A program made the translations under genes and the position numbers. The notes beneath the pieces are model-generated. The model did not search any database. It was not told the DNA's origin and was given only the letters and a program-made list of their open reading frames with translations. Positions 50,101-59,226 of a DNA stretch of 64,000 nt are shown one piece after another (position 1 is the first letter of the stretch; each line of letters starts with the position of its first letter). The stretch lies in the NCBI RefSeq assembly GCF_023050945.1, contig NZ_JALKIM010000012.1:1-64000 (forward strand), written 5' to 3'. The DNA comes from Anaerobiospirillum sp. NML120448. GTDB lineage: Bacteria; Pseudomonadota; Gammaproteobacteria; Enterobacterales; Succinivibrionaceae.

Positions 50101-51637
50101 CGGCGCTGTTTTAGTTGCTAATGAGTCTTTACATATTGCTAGCGGCGAACAGGTAATTCTCAACTCAAAAGCATCTAACGATGATTTAACTACTGCTTTA
50201 ACTGGCGGCAACTCTTTTGATTTAGGTGCTGGTTCATCCTTAGTAGTAACTGATAACTTAGCCTCTAAGACTAGCGATGGCTCCAAGGCAATTATTCAGT
50301 TTGCAAACTCTGGTACTGCAACAGTAACCTTAGCTAGTGGCTCCAAGCTTGATTTTGAGACTGCTTTATCTGAGCAAAATAAGATCACCTTATCTAATGC
50401 AACTGCACAAAATACAACCAACAATGGTGTTGTTATTTCTGCTGCTGGCGGCCTATTAGATGGTAATTACGACCCAACAACTGGCAAGATTAGCTTTACA
50501 TTAAATCCAGATAAGCTAGTTGCACAGACCTTTAATATGTCTGCCCCTGTACAAGAACTAGCTGTTGCTGCCTTAAAGGGTAATAAGGATTACGTTGAAT
50601 TAGATAAGGATGGTACTAAGTACATCCAGACTATGACTGGTTTAGATGGCGGTAAGGCTGTTGAAGAGACTGCTCGTTTAGCAGTTTATGGCGGTACTGT
50701 TCAGGCTACCAACTTAGCTCAGCATGCTGCTACTGATGCAGTTGTAGATCGTATGTCCCGTGCAAATCCTAATGGTTCCTTAGTATTTGCTGACAATGCT
50801 CAGGGCAGCGGCTTATGGTTATCTCCAGTTTACAAGAGCCACGAGTCTGATAGCTTTGGTGCTGATGGCGTTAGCTACGGTGTAGATGCTAACTTAGCTG
50901 GCCTTGTTTTAGGTGGTGATTTTACCTTTGAGCCTGGCATTCGTGCAGGTGCCTACTTCAACTTTGGTTCTGCCTCTATTGATGGCCAGGATATTGGTGA
51001 TAAGGTATCTAATGATGCAGATTACTTTGGCTTAGGTCTCTATGCTGGTATGACTTTTGGTCAGATTAGCTTAGTTGCTGATGCTGGCTTCACTCAATTA
51101 TCTAATGATATTGAACAAACTCCAAGTGCTAAGGTAAGCAAGGTAACTGCTGATGTTGATAGCAATGCCGTAACCTTAGGCTTACGTGGTGAGTACAAGC
51201 TCAATTTAGCCTCTATGGACGTAACTCCACACTTAGGCTTACGCTACACCCGTTTAGATGTTGATAGCTACGATGCTAAGGCTGATGGTCTTGTAGTTGC
51301 TAATACCGACTTCGATACTATGCAGATGGTTGCTATCCCATTTGGCGTAACTATCTCTAAGAATATTGCTGTTGGTGATTGGACTGTTAAGCCAGTATTT
51401 GACTTAACCTTAACTGCTAACGCTGGTGACACTGAGGCTAAGCTCGATACTACCTTTGTTGGTACCAAGACTCTTGATTTAACCTCTGATGCTTTTGATA
51501 GCTTCACCTATGGCGCAACCTTTGGCATTGACGCTAAGTATGGCGAGAAGTTATCCGTTGGCTTGAACACCAACTATGTTGGCTCTTCCAATGCTGATGA
51601 GTTCGGTGTAATGGGTAATGTACGTTACATGTTCTAA
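47183..51637 (+). CDS. Type V autotransporter with extended signal peptide
   Basis: 1484 residues. The N-terminus (NAIKFLMAQYRAIFNHAYFK, then GLATAALVTVAMAAGQAQA) is an extended signal peptide with a long polar, aromatic lead before the hydrophobic core. Cleavage is expected after AQA at residue 44. Residues about 45-1190 are a Ser/Thr/Asn/Gly-rich passenger made of short beta strands (LTIANGGHLKYDS, LNINVSGSGN-like turns), a beta-helix. Near 1140-1200 comes a linker helix (VEETARLAVYGGTVQATNLA). The last ~270 residues form the 12-stranded barrel, ending in strand YVGSSNADEFGVMGNVRYMF with the terminal Phe that the BAM complex recognises. No catalytic triad of a SPATE serine protease is apparent, so an adhesin or surface coat is likely. 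Strong terminator at 51742. Confidence 0.93.
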   Translation: MKQTNNAIKFLMAQYRAIFNHAYFKGLATAALVTVAMAAGQAQAASGTFADFISGSSKTDVKGNFTLKNEETISGSSGGFFTNLTIANGGHLKYDSSSNVNKDHLRVKENVIVEKGGILSITGAQSQGQGLYGTFDDTFEDNPNSKLQVNGGELNITQAMIQISKVELTDAIVTISKHIGHNTNSDWEDNAMLGATLAGDKDGNIIAGTGVLSVKGNSNITLDSGSQIYANTLNLEGGKIDMKGTEKDSSGSIIRGFSHGAINVNGTDINVSGSGNYIVAHNINLTGAESAITVSGNSVLHLSGDLDKNANASASAKATTVNLNGATLNIAKNGSIVVNNADSVFNATSGNITNSGSITFNNKVVNTTAELLEGMAGGKITMASGGEINVTSGAVDLSTSGLKFIKDNGTLDTDKLVLSAATTFNANDLTLGSKFDVADLDLNTNALTVGDDFTQTKGTFYVDNTLTGSGEFTVGASGGAAKFELGNSETKNGTISGIDTIKVGGDASHSGSLTITGDWSGLTNTAINVQSGGAFNLIEVREEDSLTVESIEVADGGKLYLKNSNLTVNNTIKNAAAEGVELKELSSVSASYAKVTESDVLKSDIKNFKLDGSSKIILTGRQAGVIEKTKLDALKKALLGDGGNGLLEVQGATLSDTDSGISGGKVNFATAQGNSGLSGIYENATVTGANAAVTGANSWGSVQLAESKSDLEIASGGTVTLNGVNGKLVAKNDSSIGGVALNGNADFVVNGNGGTLANITASTNKQGRASVNAAVNVQGDIGAKNKSLQTVYVMTNGQLNTSGDIYTKELVNDGSLVAQDITVSDYMDVSNGSITADIITTRSLDIFASSVTANKIIATKKMSIAGSVKAGKVILSGSNSVIEVGNENNTGVLEVGSLDLKGGKLVLDPEYGQPSTIVAITEVTNETDGVVSVGGDIGVGKNSILAVGTTADEAKALLTKLNFFDGVSLKESNGAVLVANESLHIASGEQVILNSKASNDDLTTALTGGNSFDLGAGSSLVVTDNLASKTSDGSKAIIQFANSGTATVTLASGSKLDFETALSEQNKITLSNATAQNTTNNGVVISAAGGLLDGNYDPTTGKISFTLNPDKLVAQTFNMSAPVQELAVAALKGNKDYVELDKDGTKYIQTMTGLDGGKAVEETARLAVYGGTVQATNLAQHAATDAVVDRMSRANPNGSLVFADNAQGSGLWLSPVYKSHESDSFGADGVSYGVDANLAGLVLGGDFTFEPGIRAGAYFNFGSASIDGQDIGDKVSNDADYFGLGLYAGMTFGQISLVADAGFTQLSNDIEQTPSAKVSKVTADVDSNAVTLGLRGEYKLNLASMDVTPHLGLRYTRLDVDSYDAKADGLVVANTDFDTMQMVAIPFGVTISKNIAVGDWTVKPVFDLTLTANAGDTEAKLDTTFVGTKTLDLTSDAFDSFTYGATFGIDAKYGEKLSVGLNTNYVGSSNADEFGVMGNVRYMF

Positions 51638-51741
51638 TAAGCTCCTTTAGCTTATTGTGAGCAGGCGGTTCTTAGTTTTTGTGAAAGGCAAGCCACTATT
51701 AAGAGCCGCCTAAGAACAATTTCAATGCTCAATTAAATGAG

Positions 51742-51772
51742 GGCAGGTCTTCCGATTATGACCTGCCTTTTT
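51742..51772 (+). terminator. Intrinsic terminator of the autotransporter gene
   Basis: GGCAGGTC / GACCTGCC stem with TTTTT after it. A weaker stem (GGCGGTTCTTA against TAAGAGCCGCC, about 51665-51707) precedes it. The remaining bases up to 52159 hold no gene. Confidence 0.85.
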
Positions 51773-52159
51773 ACTTTGAGCATCATCTCTACAGCCTAAT
51801 CAAAGTTTATAGAGCTTGTCGCCTGTCCTTATCCTTTATTGATTCCCCATAAGTCTGGTGCTGATATGTTAGTTGCATTGTTTTAGTGCAATAATTGAGT
51901 GCTTTATCGATTTAAAAATGTAATGGCAATTTAATGCACTATTTATGTGCACACACTTAGCTTAATATTAGTGCGTGCTATAATTGCGGCGTTTTTTACT
52001 ACCTTGCACCTGTTTTAATTCATGTCTAGCAAAAGCAAGTTGTGAAAGCAGGGCTTAATTATTAATTTTATTTACTAGCAGGCAAGTCCTTAACTTAGGT
52101 CTTGCTTAAAGCTATTTATAATCTACAAGATTTTGACTTTTGATAGGAGAGGTCAACGA

Positions 52160-53734
52160 ATGGAACCGTATTACGCAGGTGCGCTATCCATTTTGCCGCC
52201 AATTATTGCGGTTGTGCTCGCACTTATTACTAAGGAAGTATTCTCTTCTTTATTAATTGGTATCTTATCTGGTACCTTAATTTACACTGTCGGCATGGGC
52301 CAAGACTTTTTAATCGTCAGCACTGTGCAAAATGCATTCTCTGTGATGGTTAACAAGGTTGACTTTAATATCGTAATCTTCTGCTCTTTATTAGGCTCTT
52401 TAGTCTATGTAATTGCTATGGCAGGCGGTTCCCGTGCTTATGGCGAGTGGGCAACAAAGAAGATTAAGGGTCGTAAGAGTGCTTTACTTTCTACCTCTCT
52501 TTTAGGTGCTTTCATCTTTATTGATGACTATTTTAACTGCCTAACTGTAGGCACTGTGATGCGTCCTATCTCTGATAAGTATCGTATTAGCCGTGCTAAG
52601 CTTGCATACATTATTGACTCTACTGCTGCCCCTGTTTGTATTATTGCTCCAATTTCCTCTTGGGCTGCAGCCGTTGGTTCTAACTTAAAGTCTACTGGCG
52701 CTTTTGAGTCTGAGATGGAAGCTTTCGTAGCTACTATTCCATGGAACTTCTACGCTTTATTATGTATTTCCATGGTAGTTTTAGTTGCTATTGGTAACTT
52801 TGATTTTGGCCAGATGCGTCGTGCTGAAATTGATGCTATTAAGAATGGCTCTTCTGGCATCAGCAACAGTGATCATGAGAATATTGACGTTGTTACCGAA
52901 AAGGGCGGCGTATTAGACATGATCGTACCTATCTTAGCCTTAATTGTATTTGCAGTTCTTTCCTTACTATACGTAGGTGGCTATTGGGGTGAAGATCCTG
53001 CTTACCATTCTTTAGGTGGTGCTTTTGGTAATACCAGTGCAGGCCCTGCATTAGTATTAGCCTCTTTTGCTGCTTTAGTAGTTGCTTTTGTTTTATTCGT
53101 AGGCCGTCGCTTACTTACCTTAAAGCAATTTATGAATGGTGTCTTAAAGGGCATTCAAGCCATGATCCCTGCTAACTTAATCTTAGTTATGGCTTGGACT
53201 ATTTCTGGTGTATGTCGTGACCTTTTACAAACCCCATTATTCATCTCTGGCATTGTAGAGAATGATATGGGTATGTTAGGTAACTTCTTACCAGCTATTA
53301 TTTTCGTAATTGCAGGCTTCTTATCTTTCTCAACTGGTACTGCTTGGGGTACTTTTGGTATCTTAATTCCAATCGTAGTAGTAGTTGCTCAAGCTATTGA
53401 TCCATCAGGCGCACTTATTACTATTACCTTAAGTGCTACTTTAGCTGGCTCAGTATTTGGCGATCACTGTTCACCGATCTCAGATACGACCATTCTGTCC
53501 TCAGCTGGCGCAGGATGTGTCCACATTGAGCACGTTGCCACCCAATTACCATTTGCTTTAATTGTAGCTACCTCTGCATTTAGCGGCTATATTGTGGCAG
53601 GCTTTACTGGTAGTTTAGTTTTAAGCTTAGGCACAGGCTTTGTTATCATGGTTTGCGTACTCTCCTATCTTCATATGCGCAACCTTAAACGTGAAACCTA
53701 TGCTGATCACGAGGCATTACACCCAACTAAGTAA
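52160..53734 (+). CDS. NhaC-family sodium/proton antiporter
   Basis: About 524 residues, polytopic inner-membrane protein of the NhaC branch of the ion-transporter superfamily. Typical segments: KEVFSSLLIGILSGTLIYT, the GAFIFIDDYFNCLTVGTVMR loop with its acidic pair, AYIIDSTAAPVCIIAPISSW, SFSTGTAWGTFGILIPIVV and GSVFGDHCSPISDTTILSSA. The last two are the family signature. I start at ATG 52160, with AGGAGA about fifteen bases and GAGG about eleven bases upstream; the frame extends to 52133 without resemblance. Exchange of Na+ for H+, or coupled amino-acid or organic-acid antiport, is the known range of the family. Single-gene unit. Confidence 0.92.
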   Translation: MEPYYAGALSILPPIIAVVLALITKEVFSSLLIGILSGTLIYTVGMGQDFLIVSTVQNAFSVMVNKVDFNIVIFCSLLGSLVYVIAMAGGSRAYGEWATKKIKGRKSALLSTSLLGAFIFIDDYFNCLTVGTVMRPISDKYRISRAKLAYIIDSTAAPVCIIAPISSWAAAVGSNLKSTGAFESEMEAFVATIPWNFYALLCISMVVLVAIGNFDFGQMRRAEIDAIKNGSSGISNSDHENIDVVTEKGGVLDMIVPILALIVFAVLSLLYVGGYWGEDPAYHSLGGAFGNTSAGPALVLASFAALVVAFVLFVGRRLLTLKQFMNGVLKGIQAMIPANLILVMAWTISGVCRDLLQTPLFISGIVENDMGMLGNFLPAIIFVIAGFLSFSTGTAWGTFGILIPIVVVVAQAIDPSGALITITLSATLAGSVFGDHCSPISDTTILSSAGAGCVHIEHVATQLPFALIVATSAFSGYIVAGFTGSLVLSLGTGFVIMVCVLSYLHMRNLKRETYADHEALHPTK

Positions 53735-53762
53735 TTCCTTAGCAACAAGCTAAAATCACATG

Positions 53763-53802
53763 AAAAAAGCCAGCGATTAAGTAATTAATTGCTGGCTTTT
53801 TA
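53763..53802. terminator. Bidirectional intrinsic terminator
   Basis: AAAAAAGCCAGC... and ...GCTGGCTTTTT (53763-53774 and 53791-53801) around a loop containing AATTAATT. It serves the antiporter and the convergent small membrane protein. Confidence 0.85.
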
Positions 53803-53807
53803 ATTTG

Positions 53808-54008
53808 CTAGAAGTTTTTTCTTCTCAACAGAATTTCTTCAAGACGCTTCTCATTTTCATACTTACTTAAGCTATATACAGACCAAATAGCTGCAATAGG
53901 CCAGCCTATCAAACAAAGCTGTAAGATTAAGCAAATAATGCCTGTAAATGGTCTACCTATGGTGAAAAAACCTAACCAAGGTATCAAGATACAAATCAAT
54001 AATCTCAT
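53808..54008 (-). CDS. YqaE/Pmp3-family small membrane protein
   Basis: 66 residues with two membrane helices. ICILIPWLGFFTIGRPFTG and ICLILQLCLIGWPIAAIWSV match the Pmp3/YqaE pattern of a short first helix, a Gly-rich turn, a second helix ending in Pro-Ala-x-Trp, then Tyr and a charged tail. Family members are stress-induced small membrane proteins thought to affect membrane potential; the mechanism is not settled. The C-terminal tail (YENEKRLEEILLRRKNF) is longer than usual. Start ATG 54008. About 325 bases of gene-free, AT-rich DNA lie upstream. Confidence 0.85.
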   Translation of the reverse strand: MRLLICILIPWLGFFTIGRPFTGIICLILQLCLIGWPIAAIWSVYSLSKYENEKRLEEILLRRKNF

Positions 54009-54334
54009 GTGGCCTTACCCCAATTAATTAACAAAAGAAATCATATTAAGCGCCAGAGGTGGTTAGCTAATAGCTAATATAAGCTATATATCCTTTAACA
54101 CTTTACCTCTCAAGGCTTAGCTTAAGGCTAGCAAACAGTAAATCACAACAACAACAACAATGCCATTCTTATATGCTATAGCCCTACTACCCTGATGTGA
54201 GCTCTTAAGTATAGCTTAAGCTTTTAAATAGGCTAATAAAGGCAATAGCTAAAATATAGCGTTGTTAAATAAGCTTATGAATAAACCTGACTAAGTTCAT
54301 TGTAATTTAATGGTGGACAAACTATTAAAAGCTT

Positions 54335-55045
54335 TTAGTTTAGTTTGTGAGATCCGTAATAAGTTTCTTGTTTTTCCTTATCCAAACTATTGAGCGCCCA
54401 TAAGTAGAAAGACAAAATAGTGGCACGAGAGCTTTGTAGAGCTAAGTGCTCATACTTATCCATCAGTGCTGCAATTTCTTTAGGACTGCATTCACTTTCG
54501 TCTACATCATTGAGCAGCAACACTGCCTTCTTGATGCCCAAATCATTTTTAGCAAAGACGTTCTTATTTTTAAAGACAAACATCTCTATCATATTAATAG
54601 TCCAAGGGCCTATACCCTTAACTTCTGATAGTAATTCAGCTCTACCTGAGCGATTAAGTTTTCTTAATTGGTACTCATTCCATACATTTGAGGCAAACTT
54701 ATGAGCTACACCTTTTAAAGTAGCAACTTTTGAATTACTCAAGGGAATGATCCTTTTCCCATTTTTCTCCAAGGATAATTCGTGTTCTTTGATAGAACAA
54801 ATAAGACCAACTGGACTATTAAAAAATGACTGAGGTAATTTTCTTAAGATGGCCTGATAAGCTTTATCTGAAAGCTGTTGGCCTATTATAGTGGCTATTA
54901 TCCCTTGGTAAATGTAATTAAAACACTGCCGCTCAATTAAGCCGCAATCACAAGCTAAGCGCTCCATAAACTTAAAGCCACTTAAACTAAGGGCTTGAAT
55001 ATCAGACTCTTGTACACAAAAAGGGGAATAATCTAAATTAGCCAT
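54335..55045 (-). CDS. AlkA-type DNA-3-methyladenine glycosylase (HhH-GPD)
   Basis: 236 residues. It removes alkylated bases in base-excision repair. The HhH-GPD fold is recognisable: a first helical part (NYIYQGIIATIIGQQLSDKA), the helix-hairpin-helix LSEVKGIGPWTINMIEMFVF that grips DNA, and the catalytic Asp in FAKNDLGIKKAVL. The N-terminal TBP-like domain of E. coli AlkA is absent, as in the shorter DNA-3-methyladenine glycosylase 2 group. Start ATG 55045. It stands alone on the minus strand, with the 205-bp tandem repeats immediately upstream of its start, so any promoter overlaps the array. Confidence 0.85.
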   Translation of the reverse strand: MANLDYSPFCVQESDIQALSLSGFKFMERLACDCGLIERQCFNYIYQGIIATIIGQQLSDKAYQAILRKLPQSFFNSPVGLICSIKEHELSLEKNGKRIIPLSNSKVATLKGVAHKFASNVWNEYQLRKLNRSGRAELLSEVKGIGPWTINMIEMFVFKNKNVFAKNDLGIKKAVLLLNDVDESECSPKEIAALMDKYEHLALQSSRATILSFYLWALNSLDKEKQETYYGSHKLN

Positions 55046-55070
55046 AAACTTACCAGTATTATGAACCTTG

Positions 55071-55650
55071 CTAGAGCTTAAGCTGAAACTTGAGCTTTAG
55101 CTTGAGCAGGAGCTGTAAACCAACTCTACTGCTGCGCTTGCTTACAGTGAATCATCAAACCTTGCCATAAAGCTACCGCTATTAAGATCCTTGCTAAAGC
55201 TGAGCTTTTCATCAGGAGCTTACAGACATTTACTTAAACTACAGACCCAGCAATTATCTCATAAGTATACTTGTGCTAGAGCTTAAGCTGAAACTTGAGC
55301 TTTAGCTTGAGCAGGAGCTGTAAATCACCTCTACTGCTACCCTTGCTTATAGTGAATAATCAAACTTTGCCATAAAGCTTCCGCTATTAATATCCTTGCT
55401 AAAGCTGAGCTTTTCATCAGCTGCTACCAGCCATTTACTTAAACCACAGACTCAGCCATTATCTCATAAGTATAATTGTGCTAGAGCTTAAGCTGAAACT
55501 TGAGCTTTAGCTTGAGCAGGAGCTGTAAACCAACACTACTGCTGCTCTTGCTTATAGCGAATAATCAAACTTTGCCATAAAGCTTCCGCTATTAAGAACC
55601 TTGCTAAAGCTGAGCTTTTCATCACTTGCTACCAGCTTACTAAACAAAAC
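55071..55650. repeat. Tandem array of 205-bp units, nearly three copies
   Basis: The unit CTAGAGCTTAAGCTGAAACT starts at 55071, 55276 and 55481, exactly 205 bp apart each time. The third copy fades at about 55650. The copies differ by scattered substitutions. Each unit opens with AGCTTAAGCT / AGCTTGAGC sequence able to form a stem. No consistent open frame runs through the units. A degenerate CTTAAGCTACAGCTTAAGC and GAGCAAGAGCG-type tract continues to about 55790. From there to 56491 the DNA is AT-rich with no supported gene. Confidence 0.9.
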
Positions 55651-56491
55651 CAATGCATTTATAGCCATTAAATCATTGCTCTAAAGTGCTAAGGCTTAAG
55701 CTACAGCTTAAGCAGGCGCAAGAGCAAGAACGAACGCAAGATCTTGAGCAAGAGCGAGAATGAGAGTGAGAGCAAGCGCTGGTGCTTGAGCTGTAGCTGG
55801 GGATGGAAGGCTACAATACTACTGGTGCTTTGCTTTTAGAACGTAATTTTTGATATTCATTATATACATAGATTTGCACCTATAAAATTGTTAAGTAATC
55901 AAGCAAAAAGGATAAATTTACCTTTAAATATCGCAGAAATTTTGATACTCTAGATACTCTTTTTTAGAAGTATTACTTATACAACTTAAGTTAGTACTTT
56001 TAGAGTATGTTTAGGTATTTTTTGATTAAATTTAAGAAAGTGTGAGTGCAAACGTTGCCTATCAGCGTTAAGCAATTGGTTTTGTTTATCCAAAAGTTTA
56101 TAATTTTCTAATAGCATTGGTAAAAATTCTTTTAATACTTGGTCTTAAGTTTAAATAGAGTTTACTAACTAACTCAGTACTTTTGAACTGGTTAAACTTG
56201 GATAAAAACTCCACCATAAGTTTGATTTCATGTTATCTAGAATATGCCATTCTAGATGTATTTATTTAATTTCACAGCGCTTATTTTTTCTAATTTTCTA
56301 TTCAGAAGATATGCTTTTGCCGTAAAAGGCAGCGTTGTGTTTAAATACAAGGTTTCAAACAATTTAGACTATTATCTAATAGTTTTCATTGCTGGTGTGT
56401 TTACCATCTTAATAATAAGGAGAGCGTTAATCCTAACTTTATGAGCTACGTTTTTTAACTTGTTATGGTTAGAGATACGCTATGTGACATC

Positions 56492-58144
56492 ATGATTACA
56501 TTTTTGCGCAATAAAAGTACCAAATTTAAAATCATTGCTGGTTTTATGGCTGTGATTTTTGTTAACGTGGTGGTTGTTGGTATTTCTATTTACAACTTAA
56601 CCATGGCTCAACGAGCTGCTTATACTATTGATGAAACTCTTTCTACTGCTTTCCAGCGTATTAAAAAGGTAGAGGATGCCTTTTTAATTGCTAACCAAAA
56701 AGCTATGAAGGGTCTTAATTTAATTGATAAAGATTACACCCCAGAACAGCTTAAAAAAGACATACCTACTTTAGTAGCCAATCTTCGTAAATCAATTATG
56801 GATTTACACGAAGATTTTATTATTGATCCAGCCTACACCTCTGCCAACCAAGAATTACGTACCGCAGGTTTTGGCTTTATTCGCCAATTAGAAGACCAAA
56901 TTGTGCCATTGCTTGACTCTGAAATGGCTGATTTTGCTCTTAATCTTTACATTAGAGATGTAATGCCACTACGTGCTACTGCTTTACGTTGTACAAGTCG
57001 TATTGAAGAGCTTCAAATGAAGCAGTGTTTAGATGTTTCATCAGCCGCTGCCGATGAAAACAGCTTGTACTATATTTACGCTTTAGCCGTATTAGGTATC
57101 AGCGTAGCAGTAATCATGTCCTTCTTTATTGCTACCTATATCAACAAACAAATTATTGATTTTATTAAGCAGCTTGAACGTATGAGTACTGGTGACTTTA
57201 CTCAAGAGGCTAAAGTTAAGTCCAAGGATGAGTTTGGTCGTGCCTGTGCTTCTTTAAATCAATTACGTTCTTCTGTAAGTAAGATCGTTCATCTTACCCA
57301 AACTGAATGCGACAAGCTTTATACCCGTTTAGACAGTGTTAACCAGTCATCTAATATTATTGCTACTGCCACTGATAATGTTCAAAGCCAGGCCATGACT
57401 GTGGCTACTGCCTCTGATCAAATGGTGTCCACCACTGCCGATATTGCCCGCAATTGCGATCGAGCTGCTCAAGGTTCAAATGAGTGTAAGGACATTACCT
57501 TAGGTGGTATTGCTTTAATTAAGCGTGCTTTTGAAAATGTCGAGCGTCAGGTAGAAAATACAAAAGATAACTCCAATAAGATTGAGCAATTATCACAAAA
57601 GAGCCGTGAGATCTCCTCTATTGTAAGCACCATTGATGAGATTGCTAGCCAGACCAACTTATTAGCGCTTAATGCTGCTATTGAGGCTGCTCGCTCAGGA
57701 GACGCAGGCCGTGGCTTTGCTGTGGTCGCTGATGAAGTACGCTCTTTAGCTATTCGTACCGCCCAGTCAACCCAAGAGATTTCACGCATGGTTGACACTA
57801 TTCAAAGTTATGCCACAGATGCCTCGCACTCCATTAATGTTTCTGTAGAGCATATGGATCATGTTGCTGACGATGCCAAAGAAATTGAGGATTTACTAAA
57901 TAACATTACCAATAAAGTTAATGACGTAAATATTCAAATTACTCAAATTGCTACCTCTGCCGAAGAGCAAACTACAGCTACTGGAGAAATTTCTGTTAAT
58001 GCTCAAAATGTAACCAATGCCTCAACAGAAATGACTGAGCAGGCTAACTTACAGGCCAACGCTATTCATGAAACTATTGAGGACGTAAAGGAATTACATA
58101 GAGCTTTAGAGTTCTTTAAGATTAGCTCAGAATTCCAACACTAA
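56492..58144 (+). CDS. Methyl-accepting chemotaxis protein
   Basis: About 550 residues from ATG 56492 ([20 protein letters not shown]). The upstream ATG 56465 adds nine residues absent from the two sister receptors. TM1 comes at once, then a periplasmic helical bundle ([20 protein letters not shown]). TM2 is near residue 190-215 ([20 protein letters not shown]), followed by HAMP ([20 protein letters not shown]). The signalling hairpin carries [20 protein letters not shown] and [19 protein letters not shown]. It resembles the receptor at 12464 through its cytoplasmic half. Ligand unknown. A terminator follows at 58192. Confidence 0.94.
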   Translation: MITFLRNKSTKFKIIAGFMAVIFVNVVVVGISIYNLTMAQRAAYTIDETLSTAFQRIKKVEDAFLIANQKAMKGLNLIDKDYTPEQLKKDIPTLVANLRKSIMDLHEDFIIDPAYTSANQELRTAGFGFIRQLEDQIVPLLDSEMADFALNLYIRDVMPLRATALRCTSRIEELQMKQCLDVSSAAADENSLYYIYALAVLGISVAVIMSFFIATYINKQIIDFIKQLERMSTGDFTQEAKVKSKDEFGRACASLNQLRSSVSKIVHLTQTECDKLYTRLDSVNQSSNIIATATDNVQSQAMTVATASDQMVSTTADIARNCDRAAQGSNECKDITLGGIALIKRAFENVERQVENTKDNSNKIEQLSQKSREISSIVSTIDEIASQTNLLALNAAIEAARSGDAGRGFAVVADEVRSLAIRTAQSTQEISRMVDTIQSYATDASHSINVSVEHMDHVADDAKEIEDLLNNITNKVNDVNIQITQIATSAEEQTTATGEISVNAQNVTNASTEMTEQANLQANAIHETIEDVKELHRALEFFKISSEFQH

Positions 58145-58191
58145 GTTATCGATTCCTTATTAAGGGCAAGGTGCGCAAAACTTGCCCACCC

Positions 58192-58224
58192 AAAGCCCGT
58201 AAGATACTCTCTTGCGGGCTTTCT
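58192..58224 (+). terminator. Intrinsic terminator of the chemoreceptor gene
   Basis: AAAGCCCG-TAAG pairs with CTTG-CGGGCTTT (58192-58222, one G-U pair), then CTTATTT. Further on, 58225-59226 holds GC-skewed CTTGCTAGC-like low complexity, an AATT run (about 58479-58504) and AT-rich promoter DNA, but no supported gene. Confidence 0.75.
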
Positions 58225-59226
58225 TATTTGCTCCACTCTCAAAAAACACACCCTACCAGGCCAGCACGCTTGCTAGCTCGCTCACCTGCCAGCCTTCTTG
58301 CCTGCATACCTGCTCGCAGCTCAGTCTACTTGCTTGCTAACACTTACTGTATAGGTAAAGCTGGAAATTTTAGCTTGTGCCTGTAAATTGGCTTGGAATA
58401 ATAAAGAGCAGTAAGAGCAATTAAACTAGTATGTTGCCTTTTCTCTACTCAAGTTTCAGTGCAAGAGGGAAGGTTCTTTAATTAATTAATTAATTAATTA
58501 ATTTTAGCCAAGCAAGCTTAATGGTACTTTTAGAGGGCTAGTAATCACTTTTCGTTAAATTACATTAAGAGGGACATAAGGTCTTTGGTAAGATTAATTG
58601 CTTAAAGACCATCACTTATTTAAGCGCTCTTGTAAACTTTGATATTAGTCGTATTTTTTTAACTTTTCTTGCTTGTATCAATATCCGTGAGAGTGCTAAT
58701 ATCTATTTAATTATTGCTATTACATCCTTTTAGGGATGGGTGGCATTTTAATCAAAACAACACCTCAAGACTTGGATATTTTTACTATTTTATTGAGCTA
58801 ACAGCCTTTTAGCTAAACTACTGCCATTTTTAGACCGTTTAAAGCTATGGGCTCATAATAGGAGAGACTAAATTTCGTATTGTGATTAACAATTTTTGTT
58901 CTCCTAATTTGCCTAAAATTCTTTAGGAATCTTTAGCTTGTTCCTATTCCTATATTAATAAGATTACTCCCTACTAAAGCTCTCTTATTGGTAATTCTCT
59001 TGCTAAAGCAAACATAATTAGGGGCATAGACTTCAAGTCACACAGCGAAAACACATTGGTTAGCAGTCAATTGAGTTCTTTTAGAAACTCTATCTTTAAT
59101 CTACCAATAGTTTTCTCTTAACAGTTAGTCTTTATAAGAAAAATAGTAGATTTATACTCTTCTTGGGTTTTGATTCTTCGGCTTAAAGTTGATATTTATT
59201 TTGGCAAATAAATTGAGAATTTTACT

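Noticed and set aside
55071-55650. Possible CRISPR array (tandem repeats)
   Set aside because: The whole 205-bp unit is repeated, with no short repeat/variable spacer pattern and no cas genes nearby.
56256-56444. 62-codon hydrophobic open frame before the chemoreceptor at 56492
   Set aside because: AT-rich DNA readily gives Phe/Ile/Leu-rich frames. No ribosome-binding site and no family; kept out for lack of support.
58171-58386. 71-codon open frame after the chemoreceptor
   Set aside because: It overlaps the terminator hairpin and a CTTGCTAGC-type low-complexity tract.
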